Below, in pieces: positions 1-10,734 of a stretch of DNA of 64,000 nt. Under the pieces are notes generated by a model. It was not told the DNA's origin, ran no database searches, and was given only the letters and a program-made list of their open reading frames with translations. This DNA is from Erythrophleum ivorense (Eukaryota; Streptophyta; Magnoliopsida; Fabales; Fabaceae). The translations under genes and the position numbers were made by a program. The stretch's first letter is position 1. Each line of letters starts with the position of its first letter. Location of the stretch: NCBI GenBank assembly GCA_026724425.1, contig JAIUCV010000083.1:1550001-1614000 (forward strand), given 5' to 3'.

Positions 1-331
1 ACGGAATCGAGTGAACCTAGAACTCATACTTTTCAGATCGGATCAAAACTTGGATTAGAAGCTCAATCGATCGGAAAATCGAAATCAAACTAGAAACTCT
101 AAGTGAGCCAAAAAACAGATACAGATCGAATTTCACAGAATCTAAGCGAAAAGAGAAGGGATCTAGAGAGAAAGGAACCTTCTCAGGATCTCCACCCTTA
201 TCGGGATGGTTCTTGATGGCAGCTTTTTTGTAAGACTTCTTGAGATCTTCAGGAGATGCGGTCTTGGGAACGCCTAAGATCTCGTAGAACTTAGTGTTGT
301 CGCTCTTCTTCGAGGGTCCTCGCCCGAACAT
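1..331 (-). CDS. ATJ3: DnaJ/Hsp40 type I chaperone, copy 1 (exon 1 only, runs off the left edge)
   Basis: This is the first exon of a cytosolic type I J-protein, a co-chaperone that stimulates the ATPase of Hsp70. The coding exon is 331 down to 179, followed by a GT donor, and intron 1 continues to the window edge. It encodes the J-domain start MFGRGPSKKSDNTKFYEIL, helix II and the catalytic HPD motif in NHPDKGGDPEK. The start is a true ATG with 5' UTR upstream. One residue differs from the rightward copy: KKSYKK against KKAYKK. The remaining exons (zinc fingers, C-terminal domains, CaaX box) must lie to the left. Of the three copies seen here it is the only one with an undamaged start, so it is the best candidate for the working gene. 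The name ATJ3 rests on protein resemblance in the other copies. Confidence 0.82.
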
Positions 332-575
332 CTTTTCTCTGTTCTTACGAAAACCCTAGAAATCAGAGACGGAGAGGTAGAGAGAGAGAAACCGGAGAAG
401 ATTAGGGTTTTGGGTGTGAAGATGAAGAGAGGCGAATGTCTGAGAAAGATGAAGAAATTAGGTTAATTTAGATTGGGTGAGAGGAAGCTAGATTTTGCAA
501 CGAGGAAGAGAAGACTAGGAAGGTTTACAACCGTTGATTTTTATTCTCATCAACGGTGTATAACAAAAGATGTGA
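1..575. repeat. Inverted duplication, left arm (ATJ3 promoter, exon 1, intron 1 start)
   Basis: The reverse complement of this stretch matches 7988-8577 almost base for base through promoter, 5' UTR, exon 1 and the start of intron 1. The right arm has an extra 8 bases (cttcatca) in the promoter and differs at the start codon. The left arm continues beyond the window, so the true length is unknown. Between the arms lie the Copia element and the LTO1-like gene. Confidence 0.9.
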
Positions 576-849
576 GAAGCCGTTCATGGTATGTATATCT
601 AGTTACATACAAGTGTGACACATGTCAGTTTTGTTTCATGACCTTTTTCTTCTTCTTCCATGTCTCAGCTACTTCTTAAGCAAGAATCTGAACAATATAA
701 CGTATCAACATCTGATCATGACTTGTACGGTTGTACCTCCATTTGAATGTTGTGAAGCTCTCTCTCTCTCTCGGTTACTAACTTACTATAAACTGTGTTA
801 ACTATATAAATTGCAGGATATGTTGTTGCTGAAGGAAAAACTATAAGAA
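576..849. other. Intergenic, nothing recognised
   Basis: This is AT-rich spacer upstream of copy 1. A short CT run lies near 760-775. No supported coding exon is seen. Confidence 0.5.
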
Positions 850-1105
850 GAAATCATCTTCCACTTGAAAACCTTATGCTCTGTCTGAAATGTGGAACAA
901 CTCTACATAGGAAGAGCACATAACTGCTACATACACACACTAATAACATATATTGGTTAAAGGGAATTTTAGTACTAAGACGTCTCTAAACAGCTTAGTC
1001 CACTCCAAGACTCTTCATAATCCAAACACATAGCTAAAACTCGTGGTTACACATCAAACAAAGACACATGTTTAGGTCTAACACACCTATCTCGATATTC
1101 CATTT
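850..1105 (-). pseudogene. Relic of a CPR1-like F-box gene and its 3' flank
   Basis: Positions about 988-1103 align with the coding part of the F-box gene near 18945-19065, sharing for example actcgtggttacacatcaa and tctaacacacctat. Positions about 860-960 align with that gene's downstream flank near 18225-18345. Substitutions and small indels break the reading frame, so it is a fossil. It shows that F-box sequence once accompanied the left ATJ3 copy, so the duplicated block was larger than what survives. Confidence 0.7.
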
Positions 1106-1208
1106 TAGGTCCGCATGTTTGTGTATTGTCTGAAAACTGACCTTTGATTTTGGGCAAAAGAATTAAAACAGAGGAGTTGAATATTTTCATCATAGAACAA
1201 TCTCATAT

Positions 1209-1557
1209 TGTTAGTGAAGTAAGAAGAAGATCAAAGGTGAAGAGTGAGGGCCAAACAACCTTAAGGAAGAAAGAAGAACGAGGCCCATGTAAGCCCACCA
1301 AGCTATCCTGTCACAACAAGACAAATAGAGGAAAAGCTGTAAACGAAAAAACAGACGTTCAACGCCGAGAAAACCGCTTCCTCCCGTTAGCTCTGATACA
1401 CGAAGATTGACCACTTTCCAGCTGTTTATAGGATAAGATCGAGATCAATCTAGAGTGTTCTATGTTCTCTTTATATATTAGATTGTATTCACTATGGTGA
1501 GATTATCTTGAATAAAAAGTTTAAGTTCAAAATCTCTTTCTCTTTCGTTTATTCACA
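1209..1557 (+). repeat. Copia 5' LTR
   Basis: It is 349 bp, TG...CA, with a TATA-like stretch near 1471-1478. It is identical in length to the right LTR. Confidence 0.96.
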
Positions 1558-1569
1558 TGGTATCAGAGC
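1558..1569 (+). other. Copia primer-binding site
   Basis: tggtatcagagc directly abuts the 5' LTR. It is complementary to the 3' end of initiator tRNA-Met, the usual minus-strand primer of plant Copia elements. Confidence 0.92.
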
Positions 1570-1593
1570 CTCTCTAGCTTTAACGGGCAAAAG

Positions 1594-3111
1594 ATGGCAG
1601 ATCCATATCCTTTTCCCAGTAATGTTCACATCTTGAGCTCTGTCACCCTTAAGCTCAACGATGGGAACTATTTACTCTGGAAAACTCAGTTTGAATCACT
1701 TTTGTCGAGTCAGAAACTCATCGGGTTTGTCAACGGAGGTGTCACGTCTCCACCAACCACCATTACCGTCGTCACAGAAGGTGTAGCTGCTCAGAACCCC
1801 AATCCTCACTATGAAGCGTGGTTCTGCACAGATCAGCTCGTCAAATCGTGGCTGTTTGGGACTCTGTCGGAAGAAGTCCTCGGTTACGTTCATAATCTGA
1901 ACACATCTCGAGAGGTGTGGCTGTCTCTCGCCGAGAACTTCAACCAAAGCTCATTGACCAGAGAGTTTGCTCTCAGACAGAAACTCCAGATGCTCACAAA
2001 CAAGGGCAAGACGTTCACAAAGTATAGTAGAGAGTTCAAAAATCTGTGTGATGCCTTAAGCTCTATTGGGAAACCAATAGATGAGTCCATGAAGATCTTT
2101 GGCTTTCTCAACGGCGTAAGCAAAGAATACGTTCCGATCACTACCGTTCTCAAGAGTCAGCTCTCAAAGGTTCCTTCTCCGACCTTCAAAGACGTTGTAA
2201 CGGAGATTCAGGGGTTTGACGCAACGCTCCAGTCGTTTGAGGAAAAAACTACAGTTACTCACATGGCGTTTCAAACAGAGAGGTCCAACTACAGGTCCGG
2301 CTCAAATCAGTACTATCCACGAGGAAGAGGAAGGAATGGTTACCGTGGAAGAGGTGGCTACTCAACTCGGGGCAGAGGATTCCCACAACATCAGACTACT
2401 CAGTCAACAAACGGTGAGAGGCCAACTTGTCAGATCTGTGGCAGAGTCGGTCACACGGCTATCAAATGCTACAATTGTTTTGATAACAAATATCAAGAGG
2501 AGTCTCAAAAGGCCTTTGCAGCGTTAAAAACATCTGATGATTCCGGCAAAGAGTGGTATCCGGATTCGGGCTCTACAGCTCATGTCACTGCCTCAACTGA
2601 GAATCTTCAAAATACGACTGAGTACGAAGGTAATGAGACTATAATGGTGGCTGATGGTACGTACTTACCGATTACTCATGTCGGATCCACCAAAATCACT
2701 GCCACCTCAGGTACAATAACTCTACAAGAGGTTCTTGTTAGTCCTAATATTGAGAAATCTTTGCTATCTGTCTCTAAGCTGTGTGATGATAATCAGTGTG
2801 GGGTATACTTTGATTCTAACAAAGTCTGCGTTATTGATCCTAAAACTCAGAAGGTGGTCCTAAGAGGTCCTCGACGTAAGGATCTATATGTGTTGAAGGA
2901 TCAAGAGTGTATGGTTATGTACTCTAATCGTCAAGTTGCTGCGGATGAAGATACTTGGCATCAGAGGTTAGGACATTCAAGCTTCAAGGTCCTTCAACAG
3001 TTGAAGAACAGCAAGGAGATAACCATAAATAAGAGCAGAAGTAGTCCCATTTGTGAGCCTTGCCAGATGGGAAAGAGTAGTAGATTGCAGTTTTTCTTCT
3101 TCTTTGACTAG
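1594..3111 (+). pseudogene. Copia gag, protease and integrase start (first reading frame)
   Basis: This is the first part of the polyprotein, about 505 codons from an ATG 25 bases past the primer site. Residues about 1-230 are the gag capsid region. They are followed by a basic RG-rich stretch and a CCHC nucleic-acid knuckle (CQICGRVGHTAIKC). The aspartic protease active site is seen as WYPDSGSTAHV. The GAG-pre-integrase signature HQRLGHSS and the CEPCQMGKSS motif come next. The frame is lost just after that motif at a T-tract (3091-3095) that appears one base too long, and it stops at 3111. Integrase continues in the next frame, so no full polyprotein can be made without frameshifting. Confidence 0.93.
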
Positions 3112-5383
3112 AGCTTCTAAGCCTTTGGATCGAGTACATTGTGATATCTGGGGTCCCTCTCCATTTGTATCGAATCAAGGCTTTAAATATTATGCAGTTT
3201 TTGTTGATGATTTCTCAAGATACTCTTGGTTTTATCCAATGAAAGCTAAATTAGAATTCTTCTTCGTCTTCTCTGCATTTCAAAAACTAGTTGAGAATCA
3301 ACTAAACTCGAGAATCAAAGTATTCCAAAGTGATGGAGGTGGAGAGTTCACTAGCAATCAGTTACATCAACATTTCAGCTCTTGTGGGATCAAACACATT
3401 ATGTCGTGTCCCTATACTCCTCAGCAAAATGGAATTGCAGAGAGGAAACATAGACACCTCATTGAGCTTGGTCTGTCTATGTTGTTTCTGAGTAAATCTC
3501 CTCTTAAGTATTGGGTTGAAGCCTTCTTCACAGCAAACTACTTGGGTAATCTACTTCCCTCTGTCATTCTGGAAGATAAAAGTCCGCATGAAGTGTTGTT
3601 CAAAGAGAAGCCCGACTACTCGAGTCTCAGAGTCTTCGGCTCTGCATGTTATCCCTGTCTCAGACCTCTTACGGATAACAAATTCGAGCCAATGTCTCTG
3701 CAGTGTGTGTTCTTGGGCTACTGCAATCAGCACAAAGGTTACCGTTGCTTGTATCCACCAACTGGGAGAGTCTATATCAGCAGACATGTTGTTTTTGATG
3801 AGCAATGCTTCCCGTTTGTCGAGAGGTACAAGCACCTGATTCCAAAGTATGAAAGCTCTATACTGAAAGCGTGGCAATCAGAATCTCCGCACGCTGTACC
3901 TGCAACAGAGTCACAAATATCGAGAGCCCTGCCTCTACCATCGGTTGCTTTGGAAAACGATGAAGAAGAAGTTGCAGAACCCACTCCTCCACCATCCCCT
4001 GAGATAATAGACCAAGGAGCAGAAGAACAACCAGTACAAGACAACGCTCATCCAATGGTGACAAGAGCCAAATCTGGTATTCATAAACCAAATACTAGAT
4101 ATGTCTTACTCACGTCTAAGACTCCAGGAGGAGAACCTAAGTCTATCACCGAAGCTTTAGCTCATCCTGGTTGGAATGAGGCAGTTCATACAGAGATTGG
4201 AACCATATATATGTTGCATACTTGGAGTCTAGTACCGTACACTGAAGATATGAATGTTTTAGGCTGCATATGGGTTTTCACTACTAAGATGAAACCTGAA
4301 GGCTTGATCGACAAACTGAAAGCAAGATTGGTGGCTAAGGGGTTTAATCAAGAAGAGGGTCTTGATTATCTAGAGACTTTTAGTCCAGTAGTAAGGACAG
4401 CTACTATTCGGATGGTGCTTGATGTTGCAACAGCAAAAGACTGGCCAATCAAGCAACTAGATGTATCGAATGCATTTCTCCATGGCGAGTTACAAGAGCC
4501 GGTGTTTATGATGCAGCCTCCGGGATTCGAAGATCCAGAGAAGCCAAATTATGTATGCAAGCTTACTAAAGCCTTGTATGGACTCAAACAAGCCCCAAGA
4601 GCCTGGTTTGATACCTTCAGTGGTTTCCTTATTGAGTTTGGGTTTGTCTGCAGCAAAGCTGATCCATCCTTATTCACATACTACAAAGATGGAAAGAGTT
4701 TGGTAATGCTTGTATATGTGGATGATATACTACTCACGGGGAGTGATGATGGCCTACTGAGACAAATACTTGATGCTCTCAATGGAAGATTCATGATGAA
4801 AGATCTGGGAAAACCACATTACTTCCTTGGCGTGCAAATAGATCAAGAAGAAGGAGGTTTGTTTCTTCACCAAACTGCTTACGCGAAGGACATATTGTTT
4901 CAGGCTGCAATGGCTGATTGTAATCCCATGCCCACTCCTCTACCACAACAGATGGACAATCTCAACTCGGAGTTGTTCCCTGAGCCAATGTACTTTCGGA
5001 GCTTGGCCGGAAAATTACAGTACTTGACTATTACAAGACCGGATATACAGTATGCTGTCAATTTCGTTTGCCAAAGGATGCAGGCTCCAACAATGGCAGA
5101 TTTCAGTCTCCTCAAGAGGATCTTGCGGTACATAAAAGGAACAGTTGATATGGGGCCTCATATAAGGAAAAACAAGCAACTCACACTCTCGGCTTACTGT
5201 GATAGCGATTATGCAGGCTGCAAAGAAACGAGACGTTCCACAACAGGTTTCTGTATTCTTATGGGGACTAATCTAGTTTCCTGGTCGGCAAAGAGACAGC
5301 AGACAGTCTCCAAATCATCAACGGAGGCAGAATACAGAGCACTTACCGCAACAGCTCAAGAGCTAACGTCTGCTGCAGTGTGA
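3053..5383 (+). pseudogene. Copia integrase, reverse transcriptase, partial RNase H (second frame)
   Basis: The frame carries the integrase core (HCDIWGPSPF, FQSDGGGEF and QNGIAERKHRH supply the acidic triad region). The reverse transcriptase follows, with YVDD at about 4714-4725, then the start of RNase H (YCDSDYAGC, SSTEAEYRAL). The frame stops at 5383. Coding sequence for the RNase H end resumes immediately downstream in another frame (about 5380-5600, including DIFTKSLPR), so a short internal deletion has removed part of RNase H. Enzymatically dead by sequence, though the RT core itself looks intact. Confidence 0.92.
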
Positions 5384-5610
5384 CAATCTGTCTGCAGTTT
5401 ATCTGAGTGCTAATCCCGCTCTCCACAACAAGTCTAAGCATTTTGATACAGATTTTCATTACATAAGAGAGCAAGTATCTCTGGGGTTAATAGAAACAAG
5501 TCATATACCAGCTAAGCTTCAACTGGCAGATATATTCACTAAGTCTCTGCCAAGAATAGCCTTTGAAGAGCTCAGAAACAAACTTGGTGTTGGAAGACAT
5601 AGTACGCCAA

Positions 5611-5623
5611 GTTTGCGGGGGGA
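5611..5623 (+). other. Copia polypurine tract
   Basis: gtttgcggggggat lies immediately before the 3' LTR (the last base, t5624, is already the first LTR base). This is the expected plus-strand priming site, rich in G. Confidence 0.75.
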
Positions 5624-5972
5624 TGTTAGTGAAGTAAGAAGAAGATCAAAGGTGAAGAGTGAGGGCCAAACAACCTTAAGGAAGAAAGAAGAACGAGGCC
5701 CATGTAAGCCCACCAAGCTATCCTGTCACAACAAGACAAATAGAGGAAAAGCTGTAAACGGAAAAACAGACGTTCAACGCCGAGAAAACCGCTTCCTCCC
5801 GTTAGCTCTGATACACGAAGATTGACCACTTTCCAGCTGTGTATAGGATAAGATCGAGATAAATCTAGAGTGTTCTATGTTCTCTTTATATATTAGATTG
5901 TATTCACTATGGTGAGATTATCTTCAATAAAAAGTTTAAGTTCAAAATCTCTTTCTCTTTCGTTTATTCACA
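5624..5972 (+). repeat. Copia 3' LTR
   Basis: It is 349 bp, TG...CA, with four substitutions relative to the 5' LTR, and is followed by the target duplication catat. Confidence 0.96.
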
Positions 5973-6195
5973 CATATTTCTTTCAGTTTTCAGACTTATA
6001 GTTTCGTTATGCATACGATTTGAATAAAGTCAAGGCTTTACTTTCACTTTGCAAAATTCCTACTATGAATGCATTAAATGGTTAAGAAAAACACTTGGTT
6101 TCTCCAAATCAGCTCTGGATTCTTTGGTTATATATAAAACTGTGCAAGGAATTACTCTGTTTTCATTCAAATATCAAAATCAAAATCGCACCAAA

Positions 6196-6254
6196 TCTCC
6201 CTTTCTCTTCAACTTTGGATGCTCTTTCTGATGAAGGACAAACACTATATCTCC
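6196..6254 (-). pseudogene. 59-bp fragment of an ATJ3-type exon 5
   Basis: The minus strand reads GDIVFVLHQKEHPKLKRKG, nearly identical to GDIVFVLQQKEHPKFKRKG in the ATJ3-type copies. By eye 57 of 59 bases match. Homology stops sharply on both sides. This is an isolated gene fragment left by the rearrangements of this locus, not an exon of the neighbouring gene. Confidence 0.8.
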
Positions 6255-6367
6255 AAACCGAACGACAACGAACCAAACACTATATCTCAATTTGGTTTGG
6301 AAACCAGACACTAATCTTGCTTTTGCTTGGCGGTAACTACACAAGGAAGAAGCCTCCTCTATGCGAT

Positions 6368-6486
6368 TAAACTTCAATCTTTACGAGATTTGTCAAGAAG
6401 AGAGCTTGGCTTAGTAACATAGCTTCCCAAGTCGGTCGTGGCAATAACACCGGAACCAGGCCTTTCTTCTCCACTCTTCTCGTCCT
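6368..6486 (-). pseudogene. Degenerate tandem copy of the LTO1-like last exon
   Basis: This stretch is a diverged direct repeat of about 6494-6600, the 3' coding end of the LTO1-like gene. Shared blocks include aacttcaatctt, caagaagagagct and cttcccaagtc. The frame is broken. It lies just downstream of that gene's stop codon and marks a partial tandem duplication. Confidence 0.75.
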
Positions 6487-7822
6487 CTATGTGTCCAAAT
6501 TAACTTCAATCTTAGGAGATTTGGCAAGAAGAGAGCTAAGCTCAGTAACATATCTTCCCAAGTCTGTCGTGGCAGCAACACCGGAACCCGAAACAGAACC
6601 AGAACCAAGACCAAGACCAGAGCCAGACCCTTCTTCACCACTCTTCTCTTCTCCTTGCGTTGTAGTCAGAGTTCCGTAAAACAGTTTCATCGCGGCTTCC
6701 GTTGAGAGACCATGCACAGAACCGTGTAGTTTCTGAAACTTATCTCTTGTTTTTTGTTCATCAATCAGCTTCTCTCTTAGCTCACTCGGGAGGAAAGCCA
6801 ACGCACTTCAAAAAAAAAAAAGGGTCAAAACAGAAAAATGTATTAGACTAGTATTACTAGTCGATATGCGTCACCGGATTTGTACAAAAACTAGTAAAAT
6901 TAAATTACCTGGAAACACCTCTAACAATACCAAACTTGTAGCCATCAAGAACTGATTCTTTATAGCCAATGTTATAACCTTGCTGCGCAGCTGCTTCTTT
7001 CCCAGCTATAATCCCATCACGGTATCCACTCTAATTCGCAGAAAAAAAAAAAGAATATCAATCATATACATTATACAAAAGTTGACTCGGTTTAGAAAGA
7101 ATATATACCATGTGGAATTCCTCAAGCATCTTCTCTGTGTCTTTGTTAATCGGGTAAGTATCACTTGGTTCTTCATCTGAGCTTCCGAAGAATGATCCTT
7201 CTAAATCCTCAAGACTGTTTTGATCATCATTTCCTAAAACAAGAAGATGATTCTGATTAAGTATTGTCCAGTAACAGAGCAAGAGACAAAACCTAAAGGG
7301 AGCTTCAATTGCGTAACCTATGGAGAGTAAGATTTGACTCACGAGGTTTCGAAAGCTGCAAACTTTCTCCGTAAAGCTCTTTGGAGAAACTAGAATTAAC
7401 GTCTGTGGTCGAAGAGAAATTTACAGAAGGAGAGTTTTCTGATCAATAAAACGCATAAACAGTGTTACTAAAACAGAACAACAACAAAACTGGTGAATAG
7501 AATAAAAAATGAATACTATGACAAATAGATTACACTAATCGACCAGATCAAGATCTTCAAAACTTACTATAACATTTTAATTAGATTAACTAGCATAATT
7601 ATGGAAGGTCGATGAGATAGAAACTCAACCAGATATACAGACAAACAATTTCAAAATCCGAAAGAAGAAAAATTCAATGAAACTGTGAAATCTCTGAAAT
7701 ATTCTAACAGATCTTAAACAAGGGCAGAACTATGAGGAATCGAAACAGGTGACGACAACACACAATTTCGAAAACAAATTCTACAGAGACATCTTACCGG
7801 CGAAATCGCTATTGGTGTTCAT
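6487..7822 (-). CDS. LTO1/Yae1-like deca-GX3 protein, five exons
   Basis: I reconstruct five exons by GT/AG sites and phase: 7822-7798, 7438-7343, 7233-7109, 7030-6909 and 6805-6487. They total 687 bases, giving 228 residues and a stop. The fourth exon encodes SGYRDGIIAGKEAAAQQGYN and then IGYKESVLDGYKFGIVRG, the repeated glycine-x3 pattern of the Yae1 N-terminal family. In yeast, Yae1 with Lto1 is an adaptor that delivers an iron-sulfur cluster to the ABC protein Rli1; this role is known for the family and inferred here. A Gly/Ser-rich linker precedes the C-terminal helix. All junctions keep frame, so the gene looks functional. It is divergent from ATJ3 copy A, with 424 bp between starts. 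Confidence 0.85.
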
Positions 7823-8246
7823 GGTGACTTTAGACGGACTAATTCCTGAGAAATACTGTAACGATAATGGAAGAAATTTGTTTTTTTTTTTTTTGAGAGC
7901 ATCTCGTGATATATACTCTATATCTAATTAAAGGAGATTTGTAAAATAAAATTATTTCCAAAATTTTGTGTATTTTTGATTGGTCACACATCTTTTGTTA
8001 TACACCGTTGATGAGAATAAAAATCAACTTCATCAACGGTTGTAAACCTTCCTAGTCTTCTCTTCCTCGTTGCAAAATCTAGCTTCCTCTCACGGTCTCA
8101 CCCAATCTAAATTAACCTAATTTCTTCATCTTTCTCAGACATTCGCCTCTCTTCATCTTCACACCCAAAACCCTAATCTTCTCCGGTTTCTCTCTCTCTA
8201 CCTCTCCGTCTCTGATTTCTAGGGTTTTCGTAAGAACGGAGAAAAG
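7823..8246. promoter_or_regulatory. Shared intergenic promoter region, LTO1-like gene / ATJ3 copy A
   Basis: The two genes start divergently from this 424-bp gap. The half next to ATJ3 (7988-8246) is the duplicated ATJ3 promoter and 5' UTR. It contains an 8-bp insertion relative to the left-arm copy, beside a repeated caacggt motif. A TC-rich 5' UTR with aaccctaatc lies at about 8160-8230. No TATA box is convincing. Confidence 0.5.
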
Positions 8247-8577
8247 TTGTTCGGGCGAGGACCCTCGAAGAAGAGCGACAACACTAAGTTCTACGAGATC
8301 TTAGGCGTTCCCAAGACCGCATCTCCTGAAGATCTCAAGAAGGCTTACAAAAAAGCTGCCATCAAGAACCATCCCGATAAGGGTGGAGATCCTGAGAAGG
8401 TTCCTTTCTCTCTAGATCCCTTCTCTTTTCGCTTAGATTCTGTGAAATTCGATCTGTATCTATTTTTTGGCTCACTTAGGGTTTCTAGTTTGATTTCGAT
8501 TTTCCGATCGATTGAGCTTCTAATCCAAGTTTTGATCCGATCTGAAAAGTATGAGTTCTAGGTTCACTCGATTTCGT
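7988..8577. repeat. Inverted duplication, right arm
   Basis: This is the mirror of 1-575: promoter, exon 1 and start of intron 1 of the ATJ3-type gene, now on the plus strand. The match reaches the left window edge, so the arm may extend further. Confidence 0.9.
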
Positions 8578-10491
8578 GCTATATTTTTCGGGAATCGTGT
8601 TAAACAAAAAAGACCAATGACAATTTTGAGCTTCGACGTTCTGCTATCAAGTGAAGAAAACCAATAAGCTTCTTTGTTTCAAAGCTCTTTAGGACTTTAA
8701 AGAGTGAAATTCTCTCGCATGTTTATCTTTTCTTGCTTTTGGATTCATAAACACTTTATGTTAAAACTGTTTTTAAGTTGTATATATTATAAAGGATTGA
8801 GCTTTCTTCCTCGTGGCATATTGTGGGATTAAAAGTCGGTTTCTTTGTGAAGTTTTTTGGAGCGTATGACCTTGGTTTTGTAATGGTATTGTGTAAATTT
8901 GTGATCTTGATTTGAATAATTCATACATGTCATTGCAGTTCAAAGAGCTAGCTCAGGCATATGAAGTTCTTAGTGACCCGGAGAAGAGAGAGATTTACGA
9001 CCAGTATGGAGAGGACGCACTCAAGGAAGGAATGGGTGGCCCAGGAGGTGGGCATGACCCATTCGATATCTTCTCATCTTTCTTTGGTGGTGGGAGCCCG
9101 TTTGGAGGTGAGTCTCTCTTTGGGCATTTCTCTACTCTCTCTGATTTTGAATCTTGATAATACAATCGAGAATTTTCTTTTGAATGTTTTTTTGTTTTGT
9201 TTTTGAATAGGTGGTAGCAGCCGGGGAAGGAGGCAGAGGCGTGGTGAAGATGTTGTTCATCCTTTGAAGGTTTCTCTTGAGGACGTGTACCTTGGAACTA
9301 TGAAGAAGCTCTCACTTTCTAGGAACGCTCTCTGCTCAAAGTGTAACGGGTTAGTACGTTCTACTTCGCGCTCTCTGTGTATGTTTAATAACATTATATG
9401 AAGTGGCTTAAGTTTGACAAAACGTGCTTGCATGAGATGCTTCTTACTTATTTATGTTTCATTAAATGCGAAAAAGATTCTTAATTTGTGTTTGTTATTG
9501 CAGAAAGGGTTCAAAATCTGGAGCGTCCCTGAAATGTGGTGGGTGTCAGGGTACAGGTATGAAGGTGACAATCAGGCAGCTGGGGCCTGGAATGATTCAG
9601 CAGATGCAGCATGCTTGTAATGAATGCAGAGGCACTGGTGAGACGATCAGCGACAAGGACAGGTGTCCACAATGCAAAGGAGACAAGGTTATCCCCGAGA
9701 AGAAGGTGCTTGAAGTCAATGTGGAGAAGGAAATGCAACACAGTCAGAAGCTCACATTCGAAGGACAGGCAGATGAAGCGGTATCTATTCTCTCAGACAT
9801 TATTGACTCTTAAAGCTTTGACCCTGCTGTGTTGTTTCTTTCTCCAGACTTTGTAACCCCTTGTTTTTTTGGAGCAGCCTGACACGGTCACTGGAGATAT
9901 AGTGTTTGTCCTTCAGCAGAAAGAGCATCCAAAGTTCAAGAGAAAGGGAGAAGACCTCTTCGTGGAGCACACGATTTCTCTAACCGAGGCTCTTTGTGGT
10001 TTCCAGTTTGTCCTGACTCACTTGGATGGCAGAAATCTTCTCATCAAATCTAATCCTGGCGAGGTCGTGAAACCTGGTACGTGTATTCAGACTCAATGTA
10101 TCGACGTTTATGTCTCTCTTATTTGATTACTCATCTCTTTGGTGTTTTTGTTAGATTCATACAAGGCAATAAGCGATGAAGGGATGCCGATATACCAGAG
10201 GCCATTCATGAAGGGTAAGCTCTACATCCACTTCACGGTGGAGTTTCCGGACTCGCTGAGCCCTGACCAGACCAAAACAATTGAAGCTGTTCTGCCTAAG
10301 CCTTCGACAACTCGACAACTCAGCTGAGTGACATGGAGATAGACGAGTGCGAGGAGACTACGCTGCACGATGTCAACATGGAAGATGAGATGAGAAGGAA
10401 AGCACAAGCTCAAAGAGAGGCTTACGATGATGACGAAGATGATGATGACCATCCCGGAGGCGCCCAGAGGGTGCAATGTGCCCAGCAGTAA
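8247..10491 (+). pseudogene. ATJ3: DnaJ/Hsp40 type I, copy A: start codon lost and C-terminus frameshifted
   Basis: Exons are 8247-8399, 8939-9107, 9211-9349, 9504-9781, 9878-10076 and 10155 onward; all splice sites are intact. The protein would carry the J domain with HPD, the G/F region, four zinc-binding repeats (CSKCNGKG, CGGCQGTG, CNECRGTG, CPQCKGDK) and the two C-terminal substrate-binding domains. Two lesions are visible. The codon at the ATG position is TTG (8247-8249), with a stop in frame upstream at 8220. A tandem duplication of 8 bases near 10311-10326 shifts the frame to a stop at 10325-10327, removing the acidic tail and the CAQQ farnesylation box still legible down to 10491. 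It is probably a recent pseudogene, although non-AUG initiation cannot be excluded. Confidence 0.88.
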
Positions 10492-10734
10492 GTAACCCCT
10501 TTAGAGGGAGACTTTGACCCACATGGGTTTGGCTTGCTTATTTTAAGTGTATTGGAGTCGTATGGAGTTTGGACAGTTTAGACTTTGCTCACTTCTGTCG
10601 AAATCCAACTTGTTCTTTTTCGTATTACAATTGAGTTTTTTTTTTTTTTTAATATATTAAATTTGTAGTAATCATCTAATACATTCAAGAAGACAGTAGT
10701 ACGTGTCTTTCTAAATACATAAAGTTGTTAAAAA

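Larger units (their letters stand above)
1209..5972 (+). mobile_element. Ty1/Copia LTR retrotransposon, full length, defective
   Basis: Two 349-bp long terminal repeats (1209-1557 and 5624-5972) begin TG, end CA and differ at only four positions. The element is flanked by a perfect 5-bp target duplication, catat (1204-1208 and 5973-5977). A tRNA-Met type primer site (tggtatcagagc, 1558-1569) follows the left LTR. A purine-rich tract (5611-5623) precedes the right one. The order gag, protease, integrase, reverse transcriptase, RNase H is Copia. About 1.1% LTR divergence implies insertion within roughly the last million years at usual plant rates (inference). A frameshift and an RNase H deletion make it non-autonomous. 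Confidence 0.97.
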
